Origin: Acidobacteria bacterium UBA2990
GTDB taxonomy: Bacteria; Acidobacteriota; Vicinamibacteria; Vicinamibacterales; UBA8438
Assembly (NCBI GenBank): GCA_002347025.1
Contig: DEAE01000031.1
Span: forward strand, 1 to 44,349
Length of the DNA: 44,349 nt
Direction of reading: 5' to 3'
The position numbers and the translations under genes are program-made. Shown piece by piece: positions 24,451 to 33,831 of this stretch (position 1 is its first letter; each line of letters begins with the position of its first letter). The notes below the pieces were generated by a model. It did not search any database and had not been told where the DNA came from. It saw only the letters and a program-made list of their open reading frames with translations.

Positions 24451-26433
24451 TTAAGGCAGTCGCAAGGAGATCAATTCAGGGACTTCTCCGCCGACGGTTA
24501 CAGCTATGTACTGCCTCCCTTCGTGAAGGTAGGTCATCGGCGTACCTATCGCTCCAGCCGGCAAGTCCAAGGAACCAACAATCTCTCCACTTGCTTTATC
24601 CCGAGCAACTAGTCTCGGTCCACCATCTGAACCACCTGCCGACAACGCACTCACGAGCAACGTCTTAGTTAACAAAGGCCCTCCATGCCCCTCTCCACCG
24701 AGCGGGGGCAAATTGAGGTCTCGCAGTCGCGGATGGTTCCGCAGGCGGTCACCATCTCCATTTGGCTGCATCCACACATGGGCTCCCTCGTTGAGGTCAA
24801 TGGCGGTCATACGCGAATATGGCGGTTTCAGAAGCGGAAGCCCCTGGGGCATCTGGGGCTGGATCCCGCTGTTGAACTCCGATTGGGTGTACCGCAAATT
24901 GCCTCCCTCTGCTGGGTCTGGTGTGTAGTACTTCAACACCGAGAAACGATTTTCCGAAGGGACATACAGGACTCCCGTCTCTGGATCGGCCGCCGAACCA
25001 CTCCAGCTTGCCCCCCCGGCGATATGAGGCCGTTGAATCGTACCTTGTAGACCACCGTCTCGACTTAGCATCGGTGGGGTAAAAAGTGGACCCAACCTGA
25101 AATTTTGAACCGCCTCAATCGCCATCGCCCGCAACTCTGGGGTGAAGTCGACAAGGTCGTCAACACTGATGCCCTGATACTCAAAAGGTGGCGGCTTCGT
25201 AGGAAACGGCTGGGTCGGAGAAAGGACCTCTCCTTCCAAATCCGTATCAATCTCAACAGGACGCTCTTCAATTGGCCAAACTGGGTCGCCGGTCACACGA
25301 TCAAACACATAGGTAAATCCTTGCTTACTGACTTGAGCAACCGCCTTTACCGACCGACCGCCAACCGAGACATCAACCAATGTCGGCGCCGCCGGGAAAT
25401 CGTAATCCCACACTCCGTGATGAACGGCCTGAAAATGCCACATGCGCTGCCCTGTCTCCATGTCGACCGCGACAAGGCTCTCTGCAAAGAGGTTGTCACC
25501 CAGGCGATGCCCACCATAGTAATCACTGGTTGGCGTGCCCACCGGAAGGAAGACATAGCCTGTCTCCTCGTCGGCACTCATGGGTGGCCACACATTTGCA
25601 TTTCCCGAATATCTCCATGACTCATTCAACCAAGTATCGGCACCAAAATCATCAGCCTGCGGCACCGTTCTGAACATCCACTTCGTATCTCCTGTTCGGG
25701 CATCAACCCCCTTCAACCAACCCGGTGGAGCTTCCTTACGGATGACAAAATCGGAAATAATCGTCGGGGTGACAACAACATCTCTGAGGACCACCGGTGG
25801 CGATTTCACCTGAAGTAAGTTTCGACCACGGTAGTTCGTGTCACCACGTTCCGCCCGAGGAACTCCTTCAGTCAAATCAACGCGTCCGTTGTCACCAAAC
25901 TCTAGCACCGGGGCCCCTGTCTTTGCGTCAACGGCCAAAAGGTAGCCCTCACTGGTGCCCCAGAAAATACGCTCTTCACCACTGTCCGCATCGGTCCAGT
26001 ATGCCACCCCACGCGACCCATAGCCGTGGGTTGGAGCCCCTTCCAGATAAACCTCCGGGTCGTGCACCCACAAGGTTTGACCAGTTCCAGCATCAATCGC
26101 AGCAGCCTGGTACATGGCGGTCGACAAGAACAGCCTACCGCTAACCATTAGGGGTGTGACCTGAAACCCTCTTATGGACGTCCGAGGTTCCCTCTCGCGC
26201 AATGATTCCAAGTCGAGGGAGCCATCGGCCGATTGCCACCGCCAAGCAATCTCGAGTTGCTGAAAATTGGTCGCATCGATCTCTGTAAGGGATGAATATT
26301 TCGTCCCGCCTTGATCCCCACCATAACTTCGCCATTCACCATTGGTGGCCCCATACTGCGCGGACACAGGGACACTCAGAAGGCAAACATATGCCAGCAC
26401 TAGCCCTACGTCATTCCGACTCGCACCTTGCAT
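24451..26433 (-). CDS. PQQ-dependent dehydrogenase, quinoprotein glucose dehydrogenase-like
   Basis: A 660-residue exported eight-bladed propeller. The signal peptide covers residues 1-25 (ending V-S-A-Q). The mature protein starts E-W-R-S-Y-G-G-D-Q-G-G-T-K-Y-S-S-L, the opening typical of membrane-type glucose dehydrogenase relatives. Further blocks are R-G-F-Q-V-T-P-L, G-S-R-G-V-A-Y-W, S-P-P-V-V, W-M-F-R-T-V-P, H-H-G-V-W-D-Y-D and S-A-G-G-S-D-G-G. No N-terminal membrane anchor domain and no heme c motif are present, so it is a soluble periplasmic form. It is the second PQQ dehydrogenase here and of a different subgroup from the one at 20440. The substrate cannot be told. Confidence 0.9.
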   Translation of the reverse strand: MQGASRNDVGLVLAYVCLLSVPVSAQYGATNGEWRSYGGDQGGTKYSSLTEIDATNFQQLEIAWRWQSADGSLDLESLREREPRTSIRGFQVTPLMVSGRLFLSTAMYQAAAIDAGTGQTLWVHDPEVYLEGAPTHGYGSRGVAYWTDADSGEERIFWGTSEGYLLAVDAKTGAPVLEFGDNGRVDLTEGVPRAERGDTNYRGRNLLQVKSPPVVLRDVVVTPTIISDFVIRKEAPPGWLKGVDARTGDTKWMFRTVPQADDFGADTWLNESWRYSGNANVWPPMSADEETGYVFLPVGTPTSDYYGGHRLGDNLFAESLVAVDMETGQRMWHFQAVHHGVWDYDFPAAPTLVDVSVGGRSVKAVAQVSKQGFTYVFDRVTGDPVWPIEERPVEIDTDLEGEVLSPTQPFPTKPPPFEYQGISVDDLVDFTPELRAMAIEAVQNFRLGPLFTPPMLSRDGGLQGTIQRPHIAGGASWSGSAADPETGVLYVPSENRFSVLKYYTPDPAEGGNLRYTQSEFNSGIQPQMPQGLPLLKPPYSRMTAIDLNEGAHVWMQPNGDGDRLRNHPRLRDLNLPPLGGEGHGGPLLTKTLLVSALSAGGSDGGPRLVARDKASGEIVGSLDLPAGAIGTPMTYLHEGRQYIAVTVGGEVPELISLRLP

Positions 26434-26822
26434 GTTCTGTTCCCTCCCCCTTGTTCACACCGGCCCTGGTCCAGCTTTCTCTCATGAGTCCTAAAGAGTG
26501 CAAAACCCTACAGACCCTGCAACTCTTGAACCCATCAGCCGAATTTCACAGATCCCGCTCGGGCCAACTATAAGTCTTGCCATGGAGTGAACAACCTAAG
26601 TCCACCATCGCCAATTCTTGTGACAACTCTACTCCATAAGGAAGCCCAAATACCTTGCCGCTGAGTCTTCGGGTAGAACTAAACAAGACATTCTCAACCC
26701 ACGAGGGTCATCTCACCCAGCACGACAAACAGCTCTAAACCCACTCCAAGCACCTGGCCCCTGTAGGAGAAACAAGTTTCCGACTAGGATCTAGACCACA
26801 GTCGGCACCGTTAACAACACAG
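26434..26822. other. Intergenic region upstream of the glycosylase-comB pair
   Basis: A 389-base gap between divergent genes. The only element I support is the promoter-like pair at 26545-26574. The remainder has no coding frame, no stable hairpin and no repeat that I can see. Confidence 0.45.
26545..26574 (+). promoter_or_regulatory. Candidate promoter upstream of the glycosylase gene
   Basis: TTCACA (26545-26550) and TATAAG (26569-26574) each match 5/6 of the sigma70 boxes with an 18-base spacer. The gene starts about 250 bases downstream, so the leader would be long, or the promoter may drive a short unannotated RNA. Confidence 0.38.
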
Positions 26823-27443
26823 ATGCCCAAGCATTTACCAGCAACCTTACTCGAGGCCTGTGCGCACCTCTCAAACGTTGACCCCGTCATGGGACAACTG
26901 ATCCGAGAAGTGGGTGATTGCCAATTGCACCTACAGGGAGCCCGTTACTCCGTCCTTGTTCGTTCGATTATCTCTCAGCAAATCTCTGTTCAAGCCGCCA
27001 AAACTATCCGAAAACGACTCCAGAGATCACTTAGCAACCGACACCTATCCCCAAGGACTGTGGCAGCACTATCCGACACAGACTTCAAAACGATCGGACT
27101 GTCACGGCAGAAAAGAGGCTACCTTCGTCACTTAACCGAGTTGACTCTCAACGGGACACTGAACTTTCGAAGCATTGCCAGAAATCCCAACGATGAGAGC
27201 ATCATCTCAACGCTGGTAGAGGTCAACGGTATCGGCAAGTGGACGGCACAAATGTTCCTGGTGTTTGGTTTAGGCCGTTTGGATGTATTTGCATCTGGCG
27301 ACCTTGGGCTCCGCAAGGCCGTCGCCACTCATTACAACCTACCCACATCAGCTACCTCGCAAGACTACGAAGCACTGGCTTTACAGTGGAGTCCCTTCCG
27401 GAGCATCGCCTCTTGGTACCTGTGGCGATCGCTCGAGATGTGA
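26823..27443 (+). CDS. DNA-3-methyladenine glycosylase, AlkA/HhH-GPD type
   Basis: A 206-residue base-excision repair enzyme that removes alkylated purines from DNA. The helix-hairpin-helix is V-N-G-I-G-K-W-T-A-Q (about 134-143), followed by the Gly/Pro-Asp loop with catalytic Asp160 in F-A-S-G-D-L-G-L. The block S-I-I-S-Q-Q-I-S-V-Q-A-A (48-59) is the conserved helix before it. No Fe-S Cys cluster is present, unlike Nth/MutY. The N-terminal domain of E. coli AlkA is missing, giving the short form common in bacteria. The comB gene follows after 9 bases, so the pair is probably co-transcribed. Confidence 0.92.
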   Translation: MPKHLPATLLEACAHLSNVDPVMGQLIREVGDCQLHLQGARYSVLVRSIISQQISVQAAKTIRKRLQRSLSNRHLSPRTVAALSDTDFKTIGLSRQKRGYLRHLTELTLNGTLNFRSIARNPNDESIISTLVEVNGIGKWTAQMFLVFGLGRLDVFASGDLGLRKAVATHYNLPTSATSQDYEALALQWSPFRSIASWYLWRSLEM

Positions 27444-27452
27444 GTTCAAGAG

Positions 27453-28184
27453 ATGATCCCTGAAATTCACACACATTGTGTCGCTCGTGCGATGGCCTTT
27501 GGCGAAGTGACCGACTCAGTCAGTATCGTCGTCGACATTCTCCGTGCCTCAACAACCATCATTACGGCATTGTCAAATGGCGCCAGAGCTGTAATCCCAT
27601 GTAAGTCAATCGATGAAGCCAACACCATGGCCCTCAATTTCTCCGGGACACTACGAGGCGGGGAGCGCCAGGGATTGCCCATTCCAGGTTTCGAATACGG
27701 GAATTCGCCAGCAGATTATCTAGAGCGTCCCTTGTCACAACAGTCTGTGGCCTTTACAACAACCAATGGAACTGGAGCACTTCTCCGCTGCAAAGAAGCA
27801 AACCGTATTTTTGTCGGAGCTTTCTTGAACCTCAGTCATCTTGCACTCCACCTTCGCTCATTCGAGCGCCCTCTTCACATCGTCTGCGCAGGAACAGATG
27901 GCAAAGTCACGGGTGAGGATATCCTTTTCGCTGGAGCCTTAACCCGCCGTATCTTGGACAATGTCCGGTCCTCGCCGACCCTCAACAGAGCCACGGTCGA
28001 AGCTCTTCGTTCTTTTGATGAAGACAAGAACACTCCACTGGTTCAGCGACTCCAACAGACAGAGGGAGGCCGAAACCTGATCCAGCTAGGGTTAAAGGCA
28101 GACATCGAGTTTTCGTCGCAGATAGACAGCAGACCCGTGCTCGCAGAGTTCCTTCCTCGTGACAACCGCATCGTAAGAGTTTGA
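27453..28184 (+). CDS. comB: 2-phosphosulfolactate phosphatase family protein
   Basis: A 243-residue member of the ComB family (a Mg-dependent acid phosphatase fold). In methanogens ComB makes sulfolactate for coenzyme M; in bacteria the family is widespread and usually has another, mostly unknown role. Family blocks are V-S-I-V-V-D-I-L-R-A-S-T-T-I, L-R-G-G-E-R-Q-G-L-P-I-P-G-F, G-N-S-P-A-D-Y, F-T-T-T-N-G-T-G-A-L and C-A-G-T-D-G-K-V-T-G-E-D. It lies 9 bases after the glycosylase gene. No other coenzyme M gene is present, so I call the family, not the pathway. Confidence 0.9.
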   Translation: MIPEIHTHCVARAMAFGEVTDSVSIVVDILRASTTIITALSNGARAVIPCKSIDEANTMALNFSGTLRGGERQGLPIPGFEYGNSPADYLERPLSQQSVAFTTTNGTGALLRCKEANRIFVGAFLNLSHLALHLRSFERPLHIVCAGTDGKVTGEDILFAGALTRRILDNVRSSPTLNRATVEALRSFDEDKNTPLVQRLQQTEGGRNLIQLGLKADIEFSSQIDSRPVLAEFLPRDNRIVRV

Positions 28185-28264
28185 CCGGCACCACGCCGAC
28201 CACTGCCCAGACACCAATTGCACGAGCAATGCCAAGAGGAGTCTGCAACGCAGCTCCCCCTTGG

Positions 28265-30259
28265 CTACTTCAGCACCAGGCTAGCCTCAGCCTCATTGAT
28301 GAGACGTTCTGCGTCATCCTGAAGCAAATATCGCCCTTTTACCAAACGTTCAGCAGCGACGCGGACATGAGCTACGTAGTTTTCGTGGCTACCATAGCGT
28401 TCCTCAAGAGATGGCCTGGGGTCACCCTTGACCAAACGCTCGGCTCTAGTGCGAGCAAACGGAATATATCCACCTGCATTCCTCCTGATCTCGCCTTTGT
28501 AGAACCCTTGCCGAATCGTGTTCCAACCGGTGTAGGTACCCAAGGGAACCTGATGAAGCACACTGGCAACACCGCTTGTTTCATTCCCATCGGCATCGAC
28601 TGTTGGCACCAGCGTCGGCAAGACTTGCCGAACGGGAGGAGGTTGAATCGTGATGACACCAGACAGGTCCTGGTAATCGAACTCCTTCCCGTAATCATAT
28701 TCAAATAACGGCACCAAGACCCCATCTGGCAATGGCACGCCAGGTATCGTTGGAAATCCCAATGTGAGGCGGGTTGGCGAGGACAATTCCCCCCGGTCGA
28801 GTCTAGGATATTGACTCGGCGGTGGCTGGGTCCCTTTAACGACCCACTCGATCAAAGCTGTCCTCAAGGCTCGCATGGCATACCTGGAGGGATTAGGATT
28901 CGGTAGTAACTCACAGCAATCATCCCTGTCCAATGTTGTGTCAAATCCACCTTGGCCACCACCGTGTCGCACTCCAGGAAAGTAATATCGCCGCACGTTT
29001 GAGGGAAGCGGGATATCAAATCTTGCCCCAGTACCAACCAACATTGGAGAAGCACGCAAGTTGTAGAATTCTGCTGAACCGAATGTTTCTACAATCTTCG
29101 GGCAGGTCCCTGTAGACATACATCGACCAAGGAGCGACCCCTTCCCCAAGCTTCTAGCTTCGTCGATATAGGACGACCACCACACAATGCCGTCACTCCC
29201 GGGTTCGTACATGCCAGCTGCACCACTGGGGGCCGCGAATCTAACATTCATGGCCAAAAGTCGAGCGGCAATATGTGGATTGCTCCCATCAAACACAATT
29301 CGCCCAGCCTCATCCTGATTAAAACCTAGGTGAATGAAACTCCGGAGAAACGTACCGGACTGGGAATTGCCCTGACTAACCGTAGCAGTGATCTTCCTCT
29401 GCAGGATGTGATCACCCTCTGGGTCATTTCCACGACCGTGCCGAAGGTAAGCAACCAGATCTCTGGTGGCGGCAAATCCTATCCCATGAACTTTTGGGTC
29501 CTTAGCAGTGTAGACAAGTTCATATAGGTAGCCCGGATCAAAGCCACCGGCGACGCACACCTTTCTCGGATCTGGCAAACCCGGAAATACGCGTGAACCA
29601 CAATCCGCAAACGCCCATGCATCACTGTGTATCGGGATTACGACGCCGCCTTCTGAGGCTCGACGGGTCAACGTTGCCAAGCTCGTATCGAGACTAGCTG
29701 GGTCAGCCGTACCAACCATCCGCCCTCGCACGATTGGCAAGGTCATTGTGTCGGGTGGCATATCGACAAAACGAGCCAGTACTGGACCGGTGATAGTCGA
29801 CCCATCAGCATGCCTAGCCACCGGCACCTCCAGGGTCTCCAGACCCTCTACTGGTGCAAGATCAGCCTGCCACCCACTCGCAACAAGGACCTGGCCCTGA
29901 CGTCTAGCATCCTCGAAAAACCCACCTGATCTCAGGTTGACACGGCCCCGGTTTGGCACGACATACGGCAACACACCACTGGCCTGAGACATATCGACAG
30001 GCTTGAGGATGGTAAATGTCGACACATACTCCACTGATCCTTGAGAATTCCGTGGAGTCAGTTCCAAATCGGTGATGATACCGTTCAATGGATGCCTAGG
30101 GTTCACTTCGCCATAAGCGCGCCCAGACAACTCTTCGTATCCATTGGAGCCAATCGGCAGCCGGTGCTCCACCACCAGCCTCGTAATATCGGCCTGAACA
30201 GGTAAGGCCACCACAAGCCCCAATACCGTCACCATGAGCCTCAAAGACAAAAGATACAT
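28265..30259 (-). CDS. Large exported alpha/beta hydrolase-domain protein (PF20091 type)
   Basis: A 664-residue exported protein. A signal peptide (residues 1-23, ending V-Q-A-D) leads into a beta-rich region (L-V-V-E-H-R-L-P, L-T-P-R-N-S-Q-G) and then an alpha/beta hydrolase-like domain. T-V-S-Q-G-N-S-Q-S-G-T-F-L-R looks like the nucleophile elbow, with Ser in G-N-S-Q-S-G. Further blocks are Y-Y-F-P-G-V-R-H-G-G-G and H-E-N-Y-V-A-H-V. The resemblance is to the large hydrolase-domain family found in Acidobacteriota and actinobacteria; substrates are largely unknown. The start is the ATG at 30259, with GAGG 8 bases upstream; a GTG four codons earlier is also in frame. Confidence 0.85.
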   Translation of the reverse strand: MYLLSLRLMVTVLGLVVALPVQADITRLVVEHRLPIGSNGYEELSGRAYGEVNPRHPLNGIITDLELTPRNSQGSVEYVSTFTILKPVDMSQASGVLPYVVPNRGRVNLRSGGFFEDARRQGQVLVASGWQADLAPVEGLETLEVPVARHADGSTITGPVLARFVDMPPDTMTLPIVRGRMVGTADPASLDTSLATLTRRASEGGVVIPIHSDAWAFADCGSRVFPGLPDPRKVCVAGGFDPGYLYELVYTAKDPKVHGIGFAATRDLVAYLRHGRGNDPEGDHILQRKITATVSQGNSQSGTFLRSFIHLGFNQDEAGRIVFDGSNPHIAARLLAMNVRFAAPSGAAGMYEPGSDGIVWWSSYIDEARSLGKGSLLGRCMSTGTCPKIVETFGSAEFYNLRASPMLVGTGARFDIPLPSNVRRYYFPGVRHGGGQGGFDTTLDRDDCCELLPNPNPSRYAMRALRTALIEWVVKGTQPPPSQYPRLDRGELSSPTRLTLGFPTIPGVPLPDGVLVPLFEYDYGKEFDYQDLSGVITIQPPPVRQVLPTLVPTVDADGNETSGVASVLHQVPLGTYTGWNTIRQGFYKGEIRRNAGGYIPFARTRAERLVKGDPRPSLEERYGSHENYVAHVRVAAERLVKGRYLLQDDAERLINEAEASLVLK

Positions 30260-30683
30260 TTCGAACCTCACGTGCTAAAAAAAGAGTCATTTAAACAAAA
30301 TTTTGCCTGACCAGAGTCGTGCCAGCGCCTTTGTACCTACCCTCTGCCCTCTTCCGGCTTCTGCATAGTAACTTACAGATTGCTCATCTACGTCATCCGA
30401 ACACATCGACCGTCCTGAGTCAGCATGAGTGACAGTTACTCTTGTGTTACCCGTGTCAATAGCGCTGCAGAATCCTCTCAATTTCCACCATCGGTTCCAC
30501 TAGCACTAGCCCTCCGCCGATCCATTCCCACTAGAACGTCACTGGTCAACCCCAAGAGCATTGTCATGCTACCGTGCCTTGACCATCCTGTTCGACAAGG
30601 TTAGATTAAGCGCTCACTCAGAGCTGGGACTTTCAAAGATTCACACCTTCTGAACCGTTGTCATTTCTCCGACTGGACTAGCC
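30260..30683. other. Intergenic region between hydrolase and symporter genes
   Basis: A 424-base gap between divergent genes. It contains the promoter-like pair at 30579-30607 and a short perfect palindrome CAAAATTTTG (30296-30305) near the hydrolase start. No RNA gene or protein-coding frame with family features is seen. Confidence 0.45.
30579..30607 (+). promoter_or_regulatory. Candidate promoter for the symporter gene
   Basis: TTGACC (30579-30584, 5/6 match) is followed after 17 bases by TAGATT (30602-30607, 4/6 match). The predicted leader is about 70 bases before the ATG at 30684. Confidence 0.38.
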
Positions 30684-32078
30684 ATGCCCCCACCTTCCCA
30701 TGGAAATCCATTAACAGGTCTCATCGGCGGGTTTCCTGAACAGCTCTACGTCATCGTTCGATGGATGATCGCAATTCAGTTATGGAAGCAGGCTCTAGTC
30801 GCCATGCTTGTAGCTCTATTAATTGGTTTTGCATCCTTCGATCTCGGTTGGTTTCCAGGAGCCGCAACCAATCTCAACGCCATCACTGTTACATTTGGAA
30901 CGGCGTTCCTAGTATTAATCAATCTGCTAGTGCCACCAGTCGTGGCCTTCTCCGTTTTTGTCGGAATCGTCAGCAACAGCGACCTTAAAGCGGTAAAGCG
31001 CATCGGCCTAACCGCAATCATTACTTATACCTGCACCACCATACTAGCCGTGAGCGTAGGGACTGCATTTGCCACACTGTTCATGCCATACGCCACTGCC
31101 CTCGTGGATCCTCAATTACTCGCAACGACCCTAGCCTCTGCAGACAGTGCACTTGCCACTAGCGGTCCGCCAGCGTTCATCGAAATCCTCGCCGCCATGA
31201 TCCCGCAAGGAAGCCTGATCAATCCGTTTCTTGAGGGCAATCTGCTACAAATCATACTTATCGCGGTAGCGGCAGGTATTGCCACCCTCTCAATCCTGAA
31301 CATGGCTGGCGGCGTCATGGTGGAGGGTGCTCAAGTAGCGGTCCAAATCGCCGAATACGGGATGGGCCTGTTTCTCAGACTCTTGTCATGGACCATGGTG
31401 CTCGTTCCTTTTGCTACCTTTGGCTTCATGTTTGACGCTATAACCAAACAGCAGAGCGTCAGTGCCATGTTCGCCATACTCGGATTTGCGTTCGTCATTT
31501 TCCTCGGCCTATTCACTCTTATGATTCTCTATGCACTGGCCATTAAGCTCATTCGACGAATGCCTCTTCGAAACATCGCCCAAGCTGCCCGTGATCCACT
31601 TCTGCTAACCTTTTCCACCGCCAGCTCCTCAGTCGCCATGCCATATACGATGAAAGCAGCAGAAGACAATTTCGGTGTGGCACCGGCCATCGCCCGCACC
31701 ACTGTGCCTCTCGGCGCCACCGTCAATATGGATGGCACAAGCGTGTATCAGGTTATGGCGTTGGTGTTTCTAATATCGCTATTTGGTGAAACTGTTGGTC
31801 TCACTGTAACGCTAGGTACACTTGGAAGCGTCGCTTTACTTGTTGTTCTGTATTCGGTCGGAACCCCAGGAGTCCCTGGAGGTAGCGTTAAGGTAATCCA
31901 AGACGTACTCGCGATGTTTGGTATTCCGCCAGAGGTAATCTCCATTATCCTGCCAATGGACCGCCTCTTGGACATGTCTCGGAGTGCCGTGAATGTCAGC
32001 GGAGACCTCTTCACGGCTTCGCTGACCGACAAGCTATGTCGGGGACCCGAACATGTCGGTGACTCCGCAACCCCTTAA
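30684..32078 (+). CDS. Dicarboxylate/amino acid:cation symporter (DAACS family)
   Basis: A 464-residue inner-membrane secondary transporter of the GltP/DctA/excitatory amino acid transporter family, importing C4-dicarboxylates or acidic/neutral amino acids with Na+ or H+. The family signatures are clear: the serine-rich re-entrant loop S-T-A-S-S-S-V-A-M-P-Y-T (HP1), P-L-G-A-T-V-N-M-D-G-T-S in TM7, and G-T-P-G-V-P-G-G-S in HP2, with M-D-R-L-L-D-M-S-R-S-A-V-N-V in TM8. Length and eight-helix pattern are normal. The substrate cannot be assigned. No clear ribosome binding site precedes the ATG. Its stop codon overlaps that of the convergent ankyrin gene. Confidence 0.93.
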   Translation: MPPPSHGNPLTGLIGGFPEQLYVIVRWMIAIQLWKQALVAMLVALLIGFASFDLGWFPGAATNLNAITVTFGTAFLVLINLLVPPVVAFSVFVGIVSNSDLKAVKRIGLTAIITYTCTTILAVSVGTAFATLFMPYATALVDPQLLATTLASADSALATSGPPAFIEILAAMIPQGSLINPFLEGNLLQIILIAVAAGIATLSILNMAGGVMVEGAQVAVQIAEYGMGLFLRLLSWTMVLVPFATFGFMFDAITKQQSVSAMFAILGFAFVIFLGLFTLMILYALAIKLIRRMPLRNIAQAARDPLLLTFSTASSSVAMPYTMKAAEDNFGVAPAIARTTVPLGATVNMDGTSVYQVMALVFLISLFGETVGLTVTLGTLGSVALLVVLYSVGTPGVPGGSVKVIQDVLAMFGIPPEVISIILPMDRLLDMSRSAVNVSGDLFTASLTDKLCRGPEHVGDSATP

Positions 32079-33652
32079 AATTCCGGATCATTTGCAGGCG
32101 CAATATTACGTAACCGTTCTTGCACTGTGCCAGGCAACCCAAGGCCGGTGTTAGCGCCCAGCCGCTTCAGTAAGGCAGCCGTCTCTGGCCAACTCTGGAA
32201 CTGAAACGACTGCTTCGCCCCCTCCGCCATCCGGTAAGCAGTGCGGCCCCGAAAGTCTCTGGCATCGATATTCGCTCCCTGGCCAACCAAAAAGCCGACC
32301 ACCTCATTCAACCCTCTGAATGTAGCGCCATGCAAGGCTGTGAAGTCGGCTTCGTTCACTGCGTTAACATTAGCGCCCGCTTCCACCAGAGCACGCACAG
32401 CCTCCTCTGCACTCCGTGACCTCACACCGCGCGGCTGCCTCGGGGTATAGGTAGCTTTGCCAAGCCCTGCTGCAGCCATCAGAGGGGTTGTCCCGTCATT
32501 TGTAGGCAGACTTACATCCGCACCACCCGCGATCAACGCCTGTAGCACTTCCACACTGCTGGTCTGGAAGCTCGGAATGATTGAGAAAATTGAACTCGGC
32601 GCACCGTTCAGTTCAAACGCAGCTACCCATAGCGGCGTCGCACCCCTGAGATCTCCAGTGCCCGGGGCAAACGGCTCAAATGCCCCCTTCTTCGGATACC
32701 CAATGTAGGACATCAGCATTGCCGAAGTCATAATCCTGGCGTTGGGATCAGCTCCGGCCGCCAACAGAGCCTCGACTAACTCAAGACGCTCGACTGCATT
32801 TAGTCGACGGCCACCGATGGGCCCGTGCCCACGGACCCAACTACGTAACCATGTAGCCACTGGTCCGGCGGCAGCGTGCAAGGCACTCACTCCCCCCATC
32901 CAGCTATCCGGGTCAGCCCCATGATCAAGCAAAAACAACGCAAACTCGCTTTGTCCGGCGGCAATAGCAAATGGTAAGACATGCGTGCCATCAGGGCTGG
33001 TGTCGTTGACATCTATCCCAGCCTCAAGAAGGACCCCGCCCATTTCTTGGTCTCCGTTCCTTGCGGCAAACATTAAAGGTGTGATGCCTGTGGTAGTTGC
33101 GATCTTTGGATCTGCCCCCGAATCGAGCAACAATCTCACTACCTCTCTATGAGGTGCTACAAGAGCCCACATCAGTGCGGTGCTGTTCGTCTCGTGGGTT
33201 CTAGCATCCACCACTGCACCGCGGTCTATCAGCGCTCTCACCACGTCTATATTCCCGGTCCTGGCAGCCGTCATTAGCGGCGTCAAGCCACTAACTCTCT
33301 GGACAGCTGCCTCAGCCCCTCGAGAGAGTAACCGCTCTACCATTTCGAGATTCGCATTTTCCGCCGCCCGCTCTAGAGCTGTCACACCATGGTCATCAGC
33401 CGCATTTGGATCGGCACCAGATCCAAGGAGCAGATCAACCAGCTCAAAATCGTTCCAGTGGACCGCCCACAGCAGCGCTGTGGTACCGTCAGCGCGCCTC
33501 ACATTCACGTCCGCCCCTTCACGGATCAGTTTCTTCACGACCTCCCTATCCTGGCCAGCTGCCGCAGCTATGAGTTGAGGCTCCTGAGCCAACCCTTCAC
33601 CTCCAAAGACCACAATGACCAAGCCAACCATAGTACTTAGGCACGCTCTCAT
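32075..33652 (-). CDS. Exported ankyrin-repeat protein, second paralogue
   Basis: A 525-residue protein with a Sec signal (residues 1-23, ending G-L-A-Q) and about eleven ankyrin repeats. Examples are D-G-T-T-A-L-L-W-A-V-H-W, H-G-V-T-A-L-E-R-A-A, S-G-L-T-P-L-M-T-A-A, T-G-I-T-P-L-M-F-A-A and D-G-T-T-P-L-M-A-A-A. It shares repeat order and insertion sites with the protein at 5445-6869, including V-N-D-T-S before the sixth repeat. A W-V-R-G-H-G-P-I-G-G-R-R insertion is specific to it. AAGGGGAA lies just before the ATG at 33652; the frame is open 14 codons further up. An envelope protein-binding role is inferred. Confidence 0.92.
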   Translation of the reverse strand: MRACLSTMVGLVIVVFGGEGLAQEPQLIAAAAGQDREVVKKLIREGADVNVRRADGTTALLWAVHWNDFELVDLLLGSGADPNAADDHGVTALERAAENANLEMVERLLSRGAEAAVQRVSGLTPLMTAARTGNIDVVRALIDRGAVVDARTHETNSTALMWALVAPHREVVRLLLDSGADPKIATTTGITPLMFAARNGDQEMGGVLLEAGIDVNDTSPDGTHVLPFAIAAGQSEFALFLLDHGADPDSWMGGVSALHAAAGPVATWLRSWVRGHGPIGGRRLNAVERLELVEALLAAGADPNARIMTSAMLMSYIGYPKKGAFEPFAPGTGDLRGATPLWVAAFELNGAPSSIFSIIPSFQTSSVEVLQALIAGGADVSLPTNDGTTPLMAAAGLGKATYTPRQPRGVRSRSAEEAVRALVEAGANVNAVNEADFTALHGATFRGLNEVVGFLVGQGANIDARDFRGRTAYRMAEGAKQSFQFQSWPETAALLKRLGANTGLGLPGTVQERLRNIAPANDPEF

Positions 33653-33733
33653 TCGGTTCCCCTTATGTCTTTGAAGTGGCATCCGTCCATCCAAGATCTC
33701 GTGAGCCCCGTGAACCCTATTGCCCCGAACGGC

Positions 33734-33772
33734 AAACGGACCAGACCGTTTACTCGATCTGGTCCGTTTTTT
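33734..33772. terminator. Strong hairpin, likely bidirectional terminator
   Basis: AAACGGACCAGA (33734-33745) pairs perfectly over 12 bases with TCTGGTCCGTTT (33758-33769), with a 12-base loop. The plus strand has six Ts (33767-33772), three within the stem; the minus strand has TTTGCC. It lies 60 bases past the stop of the leftward gene at 33832, which it would terminate, although its T run is better in the rightward direction. Confidence 0.75.
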
Positions 33773-33831
33773 GCAATCTGAGGGGCAGAAAACCGACCCC
33801 TAACCAATGCCTTAGACGAAGCGGTTAAGCA

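Noticed and set aside
28181..28708. 175-codon rightward frame across the hydrolase gene
   Set aside because: It is the antisense shadow of the 664-residue hydrolase.
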